A stretch of 64,000 nucleotides of DNA, taken from NCBI GenBank assembly GCA_023443625.1, contig JAEZTQ010000014.1:1-64000 (forward strand), in the 5' to 3' direction. Positions within the stretch are counted from its first letter, which is position 1; each line of letters begins with the position of its first letter. This DNA comes from Bacillota bacterium (GTDB taxonomy: Bacteria; Bacillota_A; Clostridia; Lachnospirales; Lachnospiraceae). A program made the position numbers and the translations under genes. Positions 42,428-52,225 of this stretch are shown in pieces. The notes beneath the pieces are model-generated. The model made no database searches and was not told the origin of the DNA. It saw only the letters and a program-made list of their open reading frames with translations.

Positions 42428-43558
42428 TTGGGCTTACGATTATATTTTACCAGGCTAAAATGTCTGCTAAAAAACAAAGAAAATATGTTTTGGTGTTATA
42501 TGTTCCCCATATTATTGTCCTCCTGCTTTTTCTTTGCCTTTAATAATTTCTGGGGGATAGAGGATTTTGAGACCATATCCATCGCTTATGATACTGAGGG
42601 TATTGAGGAAGATGTAATGTTACAGGTATTAAATACAGCTGTAATGGATGATATGCCTATGTTTGAAGTTGTGGAATGTAATCAAGAGAAAGCTCAGCAG
42701 CTCCTTGATGATGGAGATATTGAGGCTTATATTGTAGGAAGTAATGACCCCAAATTATATATTAATAAAAACAGTTTGAATGTCACAATAATAAAGAGCT
42801 TTCTGGATAATTATAGGCAAAGGGCCACGGTTGTTGAAAGTATTTTAAAGGAAAACCCCAATGCAATTAATGAAGGTCTGCTTATGGATGTTATGAGTGA
42901 TGTTAAATTTACAGAGGAAATAGGAAAGGATAAAAAGCCTGATCCAATATTAATATATTTCTATTCATTGTTGGCCTATACCTGTATCTATGCTGCTTGT
43001 TGGGGCTTAGATGAAGTAATTAATATTCAAGCAAATTTATCGAGCCGTGCAGCAAGATTAAATGCTTCTGCCGTCAATAAAATGAAATTATTCCTGTGTA
43101 ATTCCCTGGCTGCTTTTACAGTACATCTTGGAAGTGTCATATTATTTTTTGTGTATTTATACTTTATCCTTAAAATTGATTTTGGTAATGACTTAAAACA
43201 TGTAATTCTAATATGCTTGCTGGGTGCCTTAACTGGCTTTTCTCTAGGAGGTGTCGTAGGTGTTTGGTTTAGGAAAAGTGCCGAAATGAAAGAAACTCTA
43301 CTTACAGCGATTATTTTAGGGGGCAGCTTCCTTTCTGGAATGATGCTTGTAGATGTGAAATTCTATGTTAGTAAGTATGTTCCCTTTATGAAATATATTA
43401 ATCCGGTTAATTTCGTGTCTGATGGATTATATAGTCTGTATTATTTTGATAGCTATGACCGATTTTACTTAAATGCAGGCTTATTATGTGCCATGACATT
43501 TATCCTTAGCATAGCATCATTACTAGGAATTAGGAGGAAGAATTATGCAAGTATTTAA
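42428..43558 (+). CDS. ABC-2 exporter permease 1
   Basis: A 376-aa protein in the DUF/ABC2_membrane_3 style: one N-terminal membrane helix, a large outer loop (about 45-170), then five or six helices. ATG 42422 lies only one base from AAAGGAGG, so TTG 42428 is preferred. It overlaps the next permease by 14 bases. Likely half of the membrane channel. Confidence 0.85.
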   Translation: MGLRLYFTRLKCLLKNKENMFWCYMFPILLSSCFFFAFNNFWGIEDFETISIAYDTEGIEEDVMLQVLNTAVMDDMPMFEVVECNQEKAQQLLDDGDIEAYIVGSNDPKLYINKNSLNVTIIKSFLDNYRQRATVVESILKENPNAINEGLLMDVMSDVKFTEEIGKDKKPDPILIYFYSLLAYTCIYAACWGLDEVINIQANLSSRAARLNASAVNKMKLFLCNSLAAFTVHLGSVILFFVYLYFILKIDFGNDLKHVILICLLGALTGFSLGGVVGVWFRKSAEMKETLLTAIILGGSFLSGMMLVDVKFYVSKYVPFMKYINPVNFVSDGLYSLYYFDSYDRFYLNAGLLCAMTFILSIASLLGIRRKNYASI

Positions 43559-44705
43559 AACTTATTTTCGTATTATGGATAAACATAAGTCCTCCATATT
43601 CATATATGTAGTCTTGTTTCTTTGCTTGGCTTTGATAAGATCTTCTAATTTGAAGACAGATGAGGAATATGAGGAAAAAAAAGTAGGGATTATGGTTATT
43701 AATGAGGATGGAGAAAATACTTTAATTGAGGGCTTCTTAGAATATCTGGCGGATTATGTTTACTTTATTGAACCCAAAGAAGATATGGATGCTGTAAGAG
43801 AAGCCTTGTTTTTTCGGGAAGCTGTGTATGTGTTAATTATTCCTGAGGGCTTTAGTGAAAGTCTGGTTATAGACGGGGCAATTAAGCTTACAAAGCAAAC
43901 AGTACCGGACTCAGTGAAAGCCATGTCCCTAGATACAGTCATTAATAATTATTTTAATATGGCTAGAGTCTACCTGAAACAGTTTCCAGCTTTGGAATTA
44001 GATAAATTAAATGATTACATTAGTAATACCTTGGATAATGAAACAGAAGTAATATCTAAGGTAGAAGTAGAAATTGCCTCCAATGAATTTAATGCCATGT
44101 ATTATAACTTCCTGGCATATGTCATTCTTGTAGTTTTTATTACAGCAATTAGTATATTAATGTTTGCTTTTAACGGTGTGGAAATTCGTAGAAAGCATGC
44201 AGCTTCACCCATAGCAAACCGCACATTAAATATCTGGCTGATTATTGCAAACTCAATCTTTGCCCTAAGCTTTGTTGTTCTTTTCATTATTATGGGATGT
44301 GTAATTAACAGGAATGGATTGATTAATCTGAATACTATTTTTATGTGGGTGAATGCTTTTGTATTTGCTACCACAGCCTTGAGTATTAGTTATCTCATAG
44401 GAATAACAATAAATAGCAGGAAAGCCATTGGTGCTGTATCTACCGCAATATCTTTAGGATTATCCTTTATCAGCGGCGTCTTTATACCCCAGGAGTTTTT
44501 GAATTCAGCTGTTTTACGGGTTGCAAGTTTCATGCCTACTTATTGGTATGCAAAGGCCAATAATACCCTCCAGTATATGACATCCTTTGGCTGGAATGAA
44601 CTATCAGAAGTCCTTGGTTATATGGCTATTCAAATAGGTTTTACCATAGCTTTTATATCCGTTGCTTTAGTAATTAGCAAGAAGAAGACCCAACAAGCTG
44701 TATGA
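43545..44705 (+). CDS. ABC-2 exporter permease 2
   Basis: A 386-aa protein of the same build as permease 1: helix near 18-32, an outer domain (about 45-180), and five helices from about 188. ATG 43545 has AGGAGG upstream and overlaps the previous gene, so the two are translated together. The segment SGVFIPQEFLNSAVLRVASF is typical of ABC-2 permeases. Confidence 0.87.
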   Translation: MQVFKTYFRIMDKHKSSIFIYVVLFLCLALIRSSNLKTDEEYEEKKVGIMVINEDGENTLIEGFLEYLADYVYFIEPKEDMDAVREALFFREAVYVLIIPEGFSESLVIDGAIKLTKQTVPDSVKAMSLDTVINNYFNMARVYLKQFPALELDKLNDYISNTLDNETEVISKVEVEIASNEFNAMYYNFLAYVILVVFITAISILMFAFNGVEIRRKHAASPIANRTLNIWLIIANSIFALSFVVLFIIMGCVINRNGLINLNTIFMWVNAFVFATTALSISYLIGITINSRKAIGAVSTAISLGLSFISGVFIPQEFLNSAVLRVASFMPTYWYAKANNTLQYMTSFGWNELSEVLGYMAIQIGFTIAFISVALVISKKKTQQAV

Positions 44706-44758
44706 TATATTCCTTGAATCATTTGATAGGAACAGCGCAAGGCTATGCAACTCACGAC

Positions 44759-44792
44759 AATGAAGTATATTAATTAATGAAGTATATTAATT
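44759..44792. repeat. 17-bp perfect tandem duplication
   Basis: AATGAAGTATATTAATT occurs twice in direct succession (44759-44775 and 44776-44792) and reaches the stop codon of the minus-strand EAL gene. Confidence 0.9.
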
Positions 44793-47040
44793 ATGGTAAT
44801 AGTATATTTTCAGGAAGATAAACCTTAATATAAGGAAAACGTGTTGAATGCTTTGCTTTATATACGTAGGAATAGTGTATGGTCTCGATTGCTTGTAAAA
44901 ACTCATCGGTTTCAGTAATAATATGAGCTGCTAAAGGAATTTGATGAGAATTTACAGGGATAATGTCTTCGGGAAAATCGCATTGTATATTACCGCCTTC
45001 AATTATAACATTACGCTGTACATTGCCTATAGGGACTGCATTAGCAGCGTATAGTATAATCGATATAATACCATCATTGATATAGATCTTTCCAAAACCT
45101 TTTTGTGTACCGATTCCAATAATATCAGCTCCTTCTCCAGAAATGGAAATGTCACCTCCGAGAATATAGGTGTTGACATTTCCGTTGATGGAGCCTATCC
45201 CTGAGCCTGTATTTGAGGAAAACTGAATGTTAGCAGTTCCTCCATAAATCGTAATTGTTCCATTGCTATCATCAATAGCTCCGATTCCATTACAGTATTT
45301 ACCATCACACATAACATTGATTTCGGCATTCATCATAATGTCGACACAACCTTCTAAACTTCCTATGCTTATAGCTTTTCGTCCTTCTGTTACAATATCT
45401 AGCTTGCAGTTAGTAATCTCAATGCGTGAATTTCCGGAAACACATCCAATACCTAGGGATAAATAGCCTAGGGTTTCTACCATGATATGTCCAGCTGTTA
45501 TACTAATTAATGAATTTGTCGAGTTTTTTCCACCACCAATTCCTACAGATTTATTAGCCTTACTTTTAATCTGGATGCTTCCTTTAGAATCCAAGAAGAT
45601 ATTCCCATAATCCTGATCAATGGCTCCTCCAATTCCTATAGTGTTAGCACCTTCCCCATTGATTGAGAGATTACCCTTTCCCTTTATTTTAAGGGTTGCG
45701 CTTTCTGTTACCCTGATACCCATACCTGTAAGGTAATTGTCTCCCATAAGTGTGATGGTGACAAAACAGTTTTTGCCTATAATGATTGAGGGCTTACCAT
45801 TACCTCGAAGGCTGACATTATCTAGAATTATACTACAGTTGCAGTGGTTGGGTACAATCAAAGAAATATCGGCAAGCTTCCCCTGTCCACCTTGAAAGGT
45901 TATATTCTTTTCCTTAATAATTATACCAGAATATTCAGAGAGAGCTATTGTATAGGGGGATAAAACATCTTCGCCTTTGGTTTCATAAATTAACTTTGAT
46001 TTATTATTATAAAGGCGGCTATGATTAATTTCTTGGAGTTTATGTAATATATCCTTAGGGATGCTTCTAATTAATTCCATGTTGGGTCTGGCAGTATAAA
46101 AACCTTGGACATAATCTACACCTAGGTTTATTGCAAATGCAAATTCATCATAGCTTTCTATACCCTCAGCAATTACTTTGATGTTATATTGGGATGCCAA
46201 GTTAATTACGGTGGTTACAAGCTGCTGCTTTTTTATGTCAATATTGATGTGACGAAGGATGGAAGGAGCAATTTTGACATAATTTGGACTTATGTTAAGT
46301 AAGTTTGATGCATTGGAATATCCTGTGCCATAATCATCTAAAGCCAGCTGACAATGGGTATTTTGAAGTCTCTTACGGGCTAATTGAATATTATTATCGT
46401 TAATTGGGGCTAGGGGAACAAACTCCAGAACAATATTGTGAAAGAGGGGGCCTAAAGCATCATAGAGTTGATGAAACTCCCCATCCTCTAGCTGGTGGGC
46501 TGGTATACTATTAATGAAAAGCTTCCTCGTACTAAAAACATCAGAATATTCTTTCATGATATTTAGCACATTAGAAAAAGTGAGTTTTTCCAAAGTGCTT
46601 AAGCAGTTTTCTTTTGCAGCTAAATCAAGAATTTCTTTAGGTTGCATATTTATTTTCTCAGATTTGGTTCTCATAAGAGCTTCATATGCAAAGATTTCAC
46701 CGGTCCTTGCATCGATTATTGGCTGAAAATGATATTCAAAGAGATTATCATTCATTAATTTATGGAATTGATGAATGCGAAAAGCCGTTGTCTTATACTT
46801 ATCACGAATTAAAAAATCTTCGATATTGTATAATAAGGTATTGTTTTTCTTCAAGTAAAACAAGGAACCAAGAAGGAGACATAAATCTGCTGTTAGAATA
46901 CAGTGGGTTACTAGCATAGAAATATGGGTAAGAGTTGCAAACAGTGATAAAGTTAAGATGAAAATATCAAGATATAATAACACAATAATAGTTTTACCAC
47001 GACGATTATAGATTTCAAATGAATGAAATTTATTCTTCAT
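44791..47040 (-). CDS. EAL-domain protein fused to a beta-helix-like repeat domain
   Basis: The start is ATG 47040 with AGGAGTGGTT on the minus strand, giving 749 aa; an upstream ATG at 47130 lacks a site. Two or three membrane helices lie at residues 10-70. The EAL domain (about 95-340) has EYHFQPIIDARTGEIFAYEA, EALMR, LALDDYGTGYSNAS, VKIAPSIL, VIAEGIES and GVDYVQGF; where active EAL enzymes have ELTE it reads LEFVP, so activity may differ. The C-terminal 370 residues repeat beta-strand turns ending in G-I-G (IGIGGAI, VGIGGGK, LGIGCVS, IGIGTQK), like Cthe_2159-type carbohydrate-binding beta-helices. Confidence 0.8.
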   Translation of the reverse strand: MKNKFHSFEIYNRRGKTIIVLLYLDIFILTLSLFATLTHISMLVTHCILTADLCLLLGSLFYLKKNNTLLYNIEDFLIRDKYKTTAFRIHQFHKLMNDNLFEYHFQPIIDARTGEIFAYEALMRTKSEKINMQPKEILDLAAKENCLSTLEKLTFSNVLNIMKEYSDVFSTRKLFINSIPAHQLEDGEFHQLYDALGPLFHNIVLEFVPLAPINDNNIQLARKRLQNTHCQLALDDYGTGYSNASNLLNISPNYVKIAPSILRHINIDIKKQQLVTTVINLASQYNIKVIAEGIESYDEFAFAINLGVDYVQGFYTARPNMELIRSIPKDILHKLQEINHSRLYNNKSKLIYETKGEDVLSPYTIALSEYSGIIIKEKNITFQGGQGKLADISLIVPNHCNCSIILDNVSLRGNGKPSIIIGKNCFVTITLMGDNYLTGMGIRVTESATLKIKGKGNLSINGEGANTIGIGGAIDQDYGNIFLDSKGSIQIKSKANKSVGIGGGKNSTNSLISITAGHIMVETLGYLSLGIGCVSGNSRIEITNCKLDIVTEGRKAISIGSLEGCVDIMMNAEINVMCDGKYCNGIGAIDDSNGTITIYGGTANIQFSSNTGSGIGSINGNVNTYILGGDISISGEGADIIGIGTQKGFGKIYINDGIISIILYAANAVPIGNVQRNVIIEGGNIQCDFPEDIIPVNSHQIPLAAHIITETDEFLQAIETIHYSYVYKAKHSTRFPYIKVYLPENILLP

Positions 47041-47306
47041 AACCACTCCTGTTATTAGATAAATTAATAGTATTATGTAATGCAGGATGTTCAATCTAAG
47101 GGTTATTTGTGTAGCTGAGGTCAAAGTCATAGGATTATGTTAGATATAGAAGAAATAAATATCCGGTTAGATTATAATCAGTGGCTATGTTGAAATAATA
47201 TTTCATAAGGAGCATAAGTCCTAGAATTATTTCTGCAATAATCGAAAATAATAGACTGTTAATAGTATCACAGTATACAGATATTTCTAAAATATGTCAA
47301 TATAAT

Positions 47307-47342
47307 TTCTTTTGTTTATAGGTTTTCTTTTGTTTATAGGTT
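47307..47342. repeat. 18-bp perfect tandem duplication
   Basis: TTCTTTTGTTTATAGGTT twice in succession. Two further direct copies of ATGTAAACAC, 20 bp apart, lie at 47375 and 47395. Confidence 0.85.
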
Positions 47343-47417
47343 TTCCCCCTTTTTAGTACGAATAAGTGTGCAAGATGTAAACACTTTACTCAAAATGTAA
47401 ACACAAACCTTTTACCA

Positions 47418-47486
47418 GAACAAATGTTTGAAATGTGTTGACTTTAAGTAGGGATTTTGTTAAAATGATGACAGAACAGATGTTTG
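47418..47486 (+). promoter_or_regulatory. Promoter with two LexA-like boxes
   Basis: GAACAAATGTTTG (47418-47430) and GAACAGATGTTTG (47474-47486) resemble the Firmicutes LexA box (GAAC-N4-GTTC, one mismatch each). TTGACT (47438-47443) and TAAAAT (47461-47466), 17 bp apart, lie between them. SOS control of the downstream repair-type pair is inferred. Confidence 0.6.
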
Positions 47487-47504
47487 GATTGTGGAGAGTA
47501 TAGG

Positions 47505-48941
47505 ATGATTATTCAAGAAAGTATGACCATATCGCGAAAACTGGAAATATTGTCTGACGCTGCAAAATATGATGTGGCCTGCACTTCAAGCGGTGTGGAC
47601 CGTAAAGGAACAGGAAAGAGCATGGGTAATAGCCTGGCCTGCGGTATCTGTCATAGTTTTTCTGCTGATGGACGATGCATTTCTTTACTTAAGGTACTCT
47701 ATACGAATGAGTGCATTTTTGATTGCCAATATTGTTATAACCGATCTTCTAATGATATAGTAAGAACCTCCTTTACGCCCGAAGAAATCAGTGAATTAAC
47801 AATGGAATTTTACAGAAGAAATTATATTGAGGGCTTGTTTTTAAGTTCGGGAATTATTCATAGTCCTAATTATACCATGGAATTAATTTTAGAATCCCTC
47901 AGGCTCCTTCGAGAGGTTCATCATTTTAATGGATATATTCACTGTAAGGCAATTCCTGGTGTTGACCCTGAGCTGATTGAACTCTTGGGATGGTATACGG
48001 ATCGTATGAGTATCAATCTGGAATTACCAACCGCTGAGAGTCTTAAGGCTTTAGCACCCCATAAGAGTCGTAGGAATATTTTAAAACCCATAAGGCAGAT
48101 ACAGCTTAGAAGAGAAGAAAATCGTAGATTTCTGGGCTTTCCTAATCATAAAGAACCACCAAAGCAGATTGTGGATAGTCACAAGGATAAAGATTTTCTG
48201 GATACAATAACTGATACAAGACTTACTCCTTATCATCATAAACCACTAAGTAAGCGAAGCTTTGTTCCTGCCGGGCAAAGTACACAGATGATCATCGGAG
48301 CTACGAAGGAAAGCGATTATCAGATTATGTCGGTGGCGGAAGCACTTTATGAGAATTTTGACTTAAAAAGAGTTTTTTACTCAGCCTTTATGAATGTAAA
48401 TCAGGATTCTAAACTACCGTCGACAGAGCTGGGTCCACCTTTACTACGAGAACATCGCCTGTATCAGGCGGACTGGCTTCTGCGGTTTTATGGGTTTCAG
48501 ATTATGGAGCTCCTTGATGAGAGTCATCCGAATTTTAATGTTCTCCTTGATCCCAAATGTGATTGGGCTTTACGTCATCTGGAATTGTTTCCAGTAGAAG
48601 TAAACCGAGCGGATTATTATACCCTTCTTAGGGTACCCGGTATAGGTACTAATTCAGCGCAACGTATTATTATGGCAAGAAAAAGTGCGGTTTTGGATTT
48701 TAATGATTTAAAAAGAATGGGGATTGTGCTGAAAAGAGCCGTATATTTTATTACTTGCAAGGGTAGGATGATGTATCCTATTAATATAGAAGAGAATTTT
48801 ATTACAAGGCAGTTGATTGCCTTGAAAGATCAGCCTGTTCTTGGGATTGACAAAGATATCACTTATAGACAATTATCTCTGTTTGATGATGTTAATTTTC
48901 AGCAGGAGCATCTAAGGGCAAATAGCGTAGCTATGATTTAA
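47505..48941 (+). CDS. Radical-SAM protein of the DNA modification/repair family
   Basis: A 478-aa protein starting at ATG 47505 (GTGGAGAG upstream). The radical-SAM cluster motif is CIFDCQYCYN, preceded by SLACGICHSF. The substrate-side YTDRMSINLELPTAESLKAL fits the family TIGR03916. The C-terminal half has a helix-hairpin-helix-like YYTLLRVPGIGTNSAQRI for DNA binding. It is followed 20 bases later by its usual partner (TIGR03915). Neither reaction is known; a role in DNA repair is inferred from the LexA-like boxes and the helix-hairpin-helix. Confidence 0.85.
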   Translation: MIIQESMTISRKLEILSDAAKYDVACTSSGVDRKGTGKSMGNSLACGICHSFSADGRCISLLKVLYTNECIFDCQYCYNRSSNDIVRTSFTPEEISELTMEFYRRNYIEGLFLSSGIIHSPNYTMELILESLRLLREVHHFNGYIHCKAIPGVDPELIELLGWYTDRMSINLELPTAESLKALAPHKSRRNILKPIRQIQLRREENRRFLGFPNHKEPPKQIVDSHKDKDFLDTITDTRLTPYHHKPLSKRSFVPAGQSTQMIIGATKESDYQIMSVAEALYENFDLKRVFYSAFMNVNQDSKLPSTELGPPLLREHRLYQADWLLRFYGFQIMELLDESHPNFNVLLDPKCDWALRHLELFPVEVNRADYYTLLRVPGIGTNSAQRIIMARKSAVLDFNDLKRMGIVLKRAVYFITCKGRMMYPINIEENFITRQLIALKDQPVLGIDKDITYRQLSLFDDVNFQQEHLRANSVAMI

Positions 48942-48961
48942 TCAAAGTGGAGCTTAAATTT

Positions 48962-49738
48962 ATGATTACAAAACATATATATTTATGTGATAATAGTTTA
49001 GATGGAATTTTTACAGCAATTTACATTGGTTGGAGTTCAAAATACGGACATGCTAATATCAAGATAGAAGAAAAATTAGAAGGAAGTAAATATTCAAATA
49101 TTGAGTTGTTTTCTGAATATATAAGCGTTGATACAGATTTAACTCTATCATCAAAAGTAGCCTCTTCCATCAAGAGCAAAATCTCAGAAGAAGCATATGA
49201 GATGGTATGTAGAGTCGCTTTATCAGATTTTTGCGGAAAAGCAGATTTGATATATCGGTTTTTAATTCTTGGCTTCCATGTTGGAAGGAGTATAACAGAG
49301 CAAATGAGTAATGAGATCGTTAATCAGATTTTTCGTATTAATCGATATGTTAGCAGGGAAGCATTTCATTGTATTGAATTTTTACGTTTTTCTGAACAGG
49401 ATAATGGTTTACTTACTTCTGTAATTCACCCGAATAATAATGTATTAACTTTAATAACACCACATTTTGCAGATAGGTTTCCTTTGGAAAGGTTTATGAT
49501 TTATGATGAAAATAGACAGTTAGCCTCATTTCATGTTCCAGGAAATTCATGGATTTTAGCTTCCGTTCCTGAGATTATTTCTCAGGACTTAGAGCATATA
49601 TCATTTTGCGAAGATGATTATAGAGAATTATGGAAAATATTTCATCATAATATTGCAATAAAGGAGCGAATTAATTACAAATTACAACGTAATAATCTTC
49701 CTCTTCGTTATCGTAGGGATATGACTGAATTTAAGTAA
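48962..49738 (+). CDS. DUF4130/TIGR03915-like DNA metabolism protein
   Basis: A 258-aa protein; ATG 48962 is chosen because GTGGAGC sits 8 bases upstream. The opening HIYLCDNSLDGIFTAIYIGW and the C-terminal YRELWKIFHHNIAIKERINY fit the family that always accompanies the radical-SAM gene; relatives are distantly like uracil-DNA glycosylases. It is the second gene of the SOS-type pair. Reaction unknown. Confidence 0.8.
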   Translation: MITKHIYLCDNSLDGIFTAIYIGWSSKYGHANIKIEEKLEGSKYSNIELFSEYISVDTDLTLSSKVASSIKSKISEEAYEMVCRVALSDFCGKADLIYRFLILGFHVGRSITEQMSNEIVNQIFRINRYVSREAFHCIEFLRFSEQDNGLLTSVIHPNNNVLTLITPHFADRFPLERFMIYDENRQLASFHVPGNSWILASVPEIISQDLEHISFCEDDYRELWKIFHHNIAIKERINYKLQRNNLPLRYRRDMTEFK

Positions 49739-49856
49739 TTATTGATATATATTGTATATGGATTTAAAACAAAAATGACCCTGTTATATTAATGCATAAA
49801 TCTGTTGAACCTAGAGATACTATCCTTGTAATTTAAATTTCTATAGGAGGAGTACG

Positions 49857-50279
49857 ATGAAAAGGAAAATAGCAATATTATTATCTATATGCTTTGTTTC
49901 TATGCTTGTGCTTACCGCATGTGGTACTAATTTAAATAAGGGAACAAACAATAATCCTACCACTGCAGGAACCAACACCAATGATAATAAAACAGGAACC
50001 GGAACCACCACTGGAACCGGAACAGGAACCGGAACCACCACTGGAACTGGAACCGGAACAGGAACCGGAACCACCAATGGAACCGGAACCACCAATAAAA
50101 CTGGAACTACCAATGGCACAGGAACTGGAACCACCAATGGCACTGGAACCGGAACAGGAACGACCACTGGAACCGGTACAGGAACCGGTACAGGAAATGG
50201 TGCTGGTAATATTACAGGAACCGGAACCATGAATGGAACAGGAACTGGCACTGGAACTGGTACAGGTACAAATAAATAG
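49857..50279 (+). CDS. Lipoprotein with Gly-Thr repeat tail, 140 aa
   Basis: A type II signal peptide ([19 protein letters not shown]) with the lipobox LTAC at about 21-24 gives a cell-surface lipoprotein. From about residue 45 the protein is nearly pure alternating Gly-Thr, with Asn and Thr insertions and no folded domain. It is coded by runs of GGAACC/GGAACA hexamers, a DNA repeat liable to slippage. GGAGG precedes ATG 49857. Function unknown; a flexible wall-spanning spacer is possible. Confidence 0.8.
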   Translation: MKRKIAILLSICFVSMLVLTACGTNLNKGTNNNPTTAGTNTNDNKTGTGTTTGTGTGTGTTTGTGTGTGTGTTNGTGTTNKTGTTNGTGTGTTNGTGTGTGTTTGTGTGTGTGNGAGNITGTGTMNGTGTGTGTGTGTNK

Positions 50280-50292
50280 GTATAGCAGATTT

Positions 50293-50328
50293 AGGATGTT
50301 GCAAGCTTTAATATAGATGCAGCATCCT
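50293..50328 (+). terminator. Terminator after the repeat lipoprotein
   Basis: AGGATGTTGCA pairs with TGCAGCATCCT, followed by a T-rich run. Confidence 0.75.
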
Positions 50329-50366
50329 ATATTATTATATTTTCCCTATTTATTTTGTAAGGATTA

Positions 50367-51548
50367 TTAGGGATGATATTCAATGGAATAACGGTGACAT
50401 TCTCTATTATTTCTATAACACTCTCCAGCTTTTATCATGCCAACCTTCTGTGCCAAATGCAAGGAACTAACATTATTTTTGTCAATTATTGCTGTAATAC
50501 AGGGTATATTCAGTTCAATAAAACAATAATTAATAATATTTGTGACAAATTCCTTGGCATATCCAAGTCCTTGGTAAGTTGTATCAAGGAGATAACCAAT
50601 TTCATATATTTCCTCATCCCCTAGCATTTTTAATTCAATACCACAGCGGCCGATGAGATGGTTGTTTTCCTTCAAAAAGACGCCCCATAACCCATAACCG
50701 TAATAATCGTATATATTTTGGATATAGGCCTTGTGCTTTTCCAATTCAACATCAAGATTATTAGTAAAATCATCAAGAAACTCTAATATGCCAGGTTGTT
50801 GATATATATGAAATAAATCGGGTATATCCTCTAGGGTAAGTTCTTTGATTATTAGTCGATCTGTGGTTAAAATTGTTAAGGGTCTATTGTTTGCTTCATA
50901 TATCTTCTTTACAAAAGCATGGTCTACCTCATCGAAGCCTTCTACTAAAATTGCAGCTTGGCTTAGATCCTGATTGCCGGAATTAGGATTTGCATAACCG
51001 ATACAGGTAATATTAGCAGCACGGGCAGCGGTGACTCCATGATAGGAGTCTTCAATGACAATGCATTCATTGGGCTGGACACCAAGACGTTTGGCAGCGG
51101 CTAAAAAGATATCTGGTGCAGGCTTTGGATGTGCTACACTCATTCCACTAATATAGTCATGAAAATATTTTCTGATTTGAAGAGAATCCATAACCTCGCA
51201 GATTTCTTCTGAAGAGGAAGAGGAGGCAATAATTAACTTGGCACCATTTTTATGTAAATCCTTAATCAAATCAATAACATAAGGAACAACAGTATGGCCT
51301 TCCTTTTTTAAAAAATAACGCTTCATTTCATTATTTAGTTCTAATAATTCCTCAGGAGTATTATTTAGCTGAAAATCCTTTATTATTTGTTGACACATAG
51401 AATAAGCTGTCCGGCCAATAAAGTTTTGGACATAATCCATGGTAATGTTCAAACCAATTTTCTCTAGAGCAGCAATTACTGCTCTTGCATGCATGGGTTC
51501 ACTGTCAATGATTACACCATCCATATCGAAGATAACAGCTTTTAACAA
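50367..51548 (-). CDS. Fusion of HAD phosphatase and GNAT acetyltransferase, 393 aa
   Basis: Residues 1-215 are a beta-phosphoglucomutase-like HAD phosphatase: FDMDGVIIDSEP nucleophile, IIASSSSSEE, Lys in AHPKPAPDIF and IEDSYHGVTAARAA. Residues about 225-393 are a RimJ/RimL-type GNAT (LTTDRLIIKELTLEDIPDLF, EIGYLLDTTYQGLGYAKEFV and ISSLHLAQKVGM-like end). The two activities in one chain suggest a two-step modification of one substrate, or loose fusion. Substrate unknown. ATG 51548 has GGAGG upstream on the minus strand. Confidence 0.88.
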   Translation of the reverse strand: MLKAVIFDMDGVIIDSEPMHARAVIAALEKIGLNITMDYVQNFIGRTAYSMCQQIIKDFQLNNTPEELLELNNEMKRYFLKKEGHTVVPYVIDLIKDLHKNGAKLIIASSSSSEEICEVMDSLQIRKYFHDYISGMSVAHPKPAPDIFLAAAKRLGVQPNECIVIEDSYHGVTAARAANITCIGYANPNSGNQDLSQAAILVEGFDEVDHAFVKKIYEANNRPLTILTTDRLIIKELTLEDIPDLFHIYQQPGILEFLDDFTNNLDVELEKHKAYIQNIYDYYGYGLWGVFLKENNHLIGRCGIELKMLGDEEIYEIGYLLDTTYQGLGYAKEFVTNIINYCFIELNIPCITAIIDKNNVSSLHLAQKVGMIKAGECYRNNRECHRYSIEYHP

Positions 51549-51725
51549 GATACTCCCTCCTTTCTATGATTTTGTTACATTATATATAATTTTCATTATT
51601 AATGTAAGTTAGTATACATCTTTTTATGTTACCTTTTAAGTTCACTTTACTATTGCAGATATTAAGGAATTTACTGTATAATCCCTATAAAGCCAGTGAA
51701 TATATTTATGACAACATAATAATTT

Positions 51726-51768
51726 GAGGAAGTATCATGTTATCATATTGATAAGGGAATACTTCCTC
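51726..51768 (-). terminator. Hairpin downstream of the CmpB-like gene
   Basis: GAGGAAGTAT (51726-51735) pairs perfectly with ATACTTCCTC (51759-51768). Confidence 0.55.
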
Positions 51769-51796
51769 TAAAGAATCTTGTTGAATTAGCATTAGG

Positions 51797-52225
51797 TTAT
51801 TTACTTTGACATAGTATTTTTTCAAAGAGAAGCCCTGCGATACACCAAAAAGGTGCATAATCGAGGCGTATGACTCCTTTATAATTCAATTTTGCTTTAC
51901 TGTAATCCCAGGGACAGGCACTAAATTTTTTCAGAAGAACACCAGTGGTAAATTCTGCCGTATAGATAAAAATCGCGTAAACACCCCCTCTAACTAGTGC
52001 ATTCCGGTTTTTCAGTTTACTGCAAATTGGAGTCAGACATGCGGCCATGCCATAGATGGGAAACATCCATACAGAAGTGTGACAGGATAGTTTTCTATCC
52101 GTACGCTTAAAAAGAGAACAAAGACCAGTCCAGAGGCATTCCATGCACCAACCGCATAATCCGCATAGGAGAAAATTTTGTAAAAAGCACTTTTTCTTGT
52201 TCATGGTATTGATTTTCTTGTTCAT
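51797..52225 (-). CDS. ABC_trans_CmpB-type membrane protein, 142 aa
   Basis: Start uncertain: ATG 52225 or 52204 (the two lie in a 21-bp in-frame duplication) are preferred over ATG 52378, which would overlap the divergent gene. The conserved GWCMECLWTGL and SVWMFPIYGMAACL mark the CmpB-like family (called putative ABC permease), with four membrane helices. No ATPase partner is near. Function unknown. Confidence 0.7.
   Translation of the reverse strand: MNKKINTMNKKKCFLQNFLLCGLCGWCMECLWTGLCSLFKRTDRKLSCHTSVWMFPIYGMAACLTPICSKLKNRNALVRGGVYAIFIYTAEFTTGVLLKKFSACPWDYSKAKLNYKGVIRLDYAPFWCIAGLLFEKILCQSK

Noticed and set aside
49841..50251. Open frame on the minus strand rich in Pro-Val
   Set aside because: It is the mirror of the Gly-Thr repeat lipoprotein; no ribosome binding site, and the repeat DNA lacks stops in several frames.
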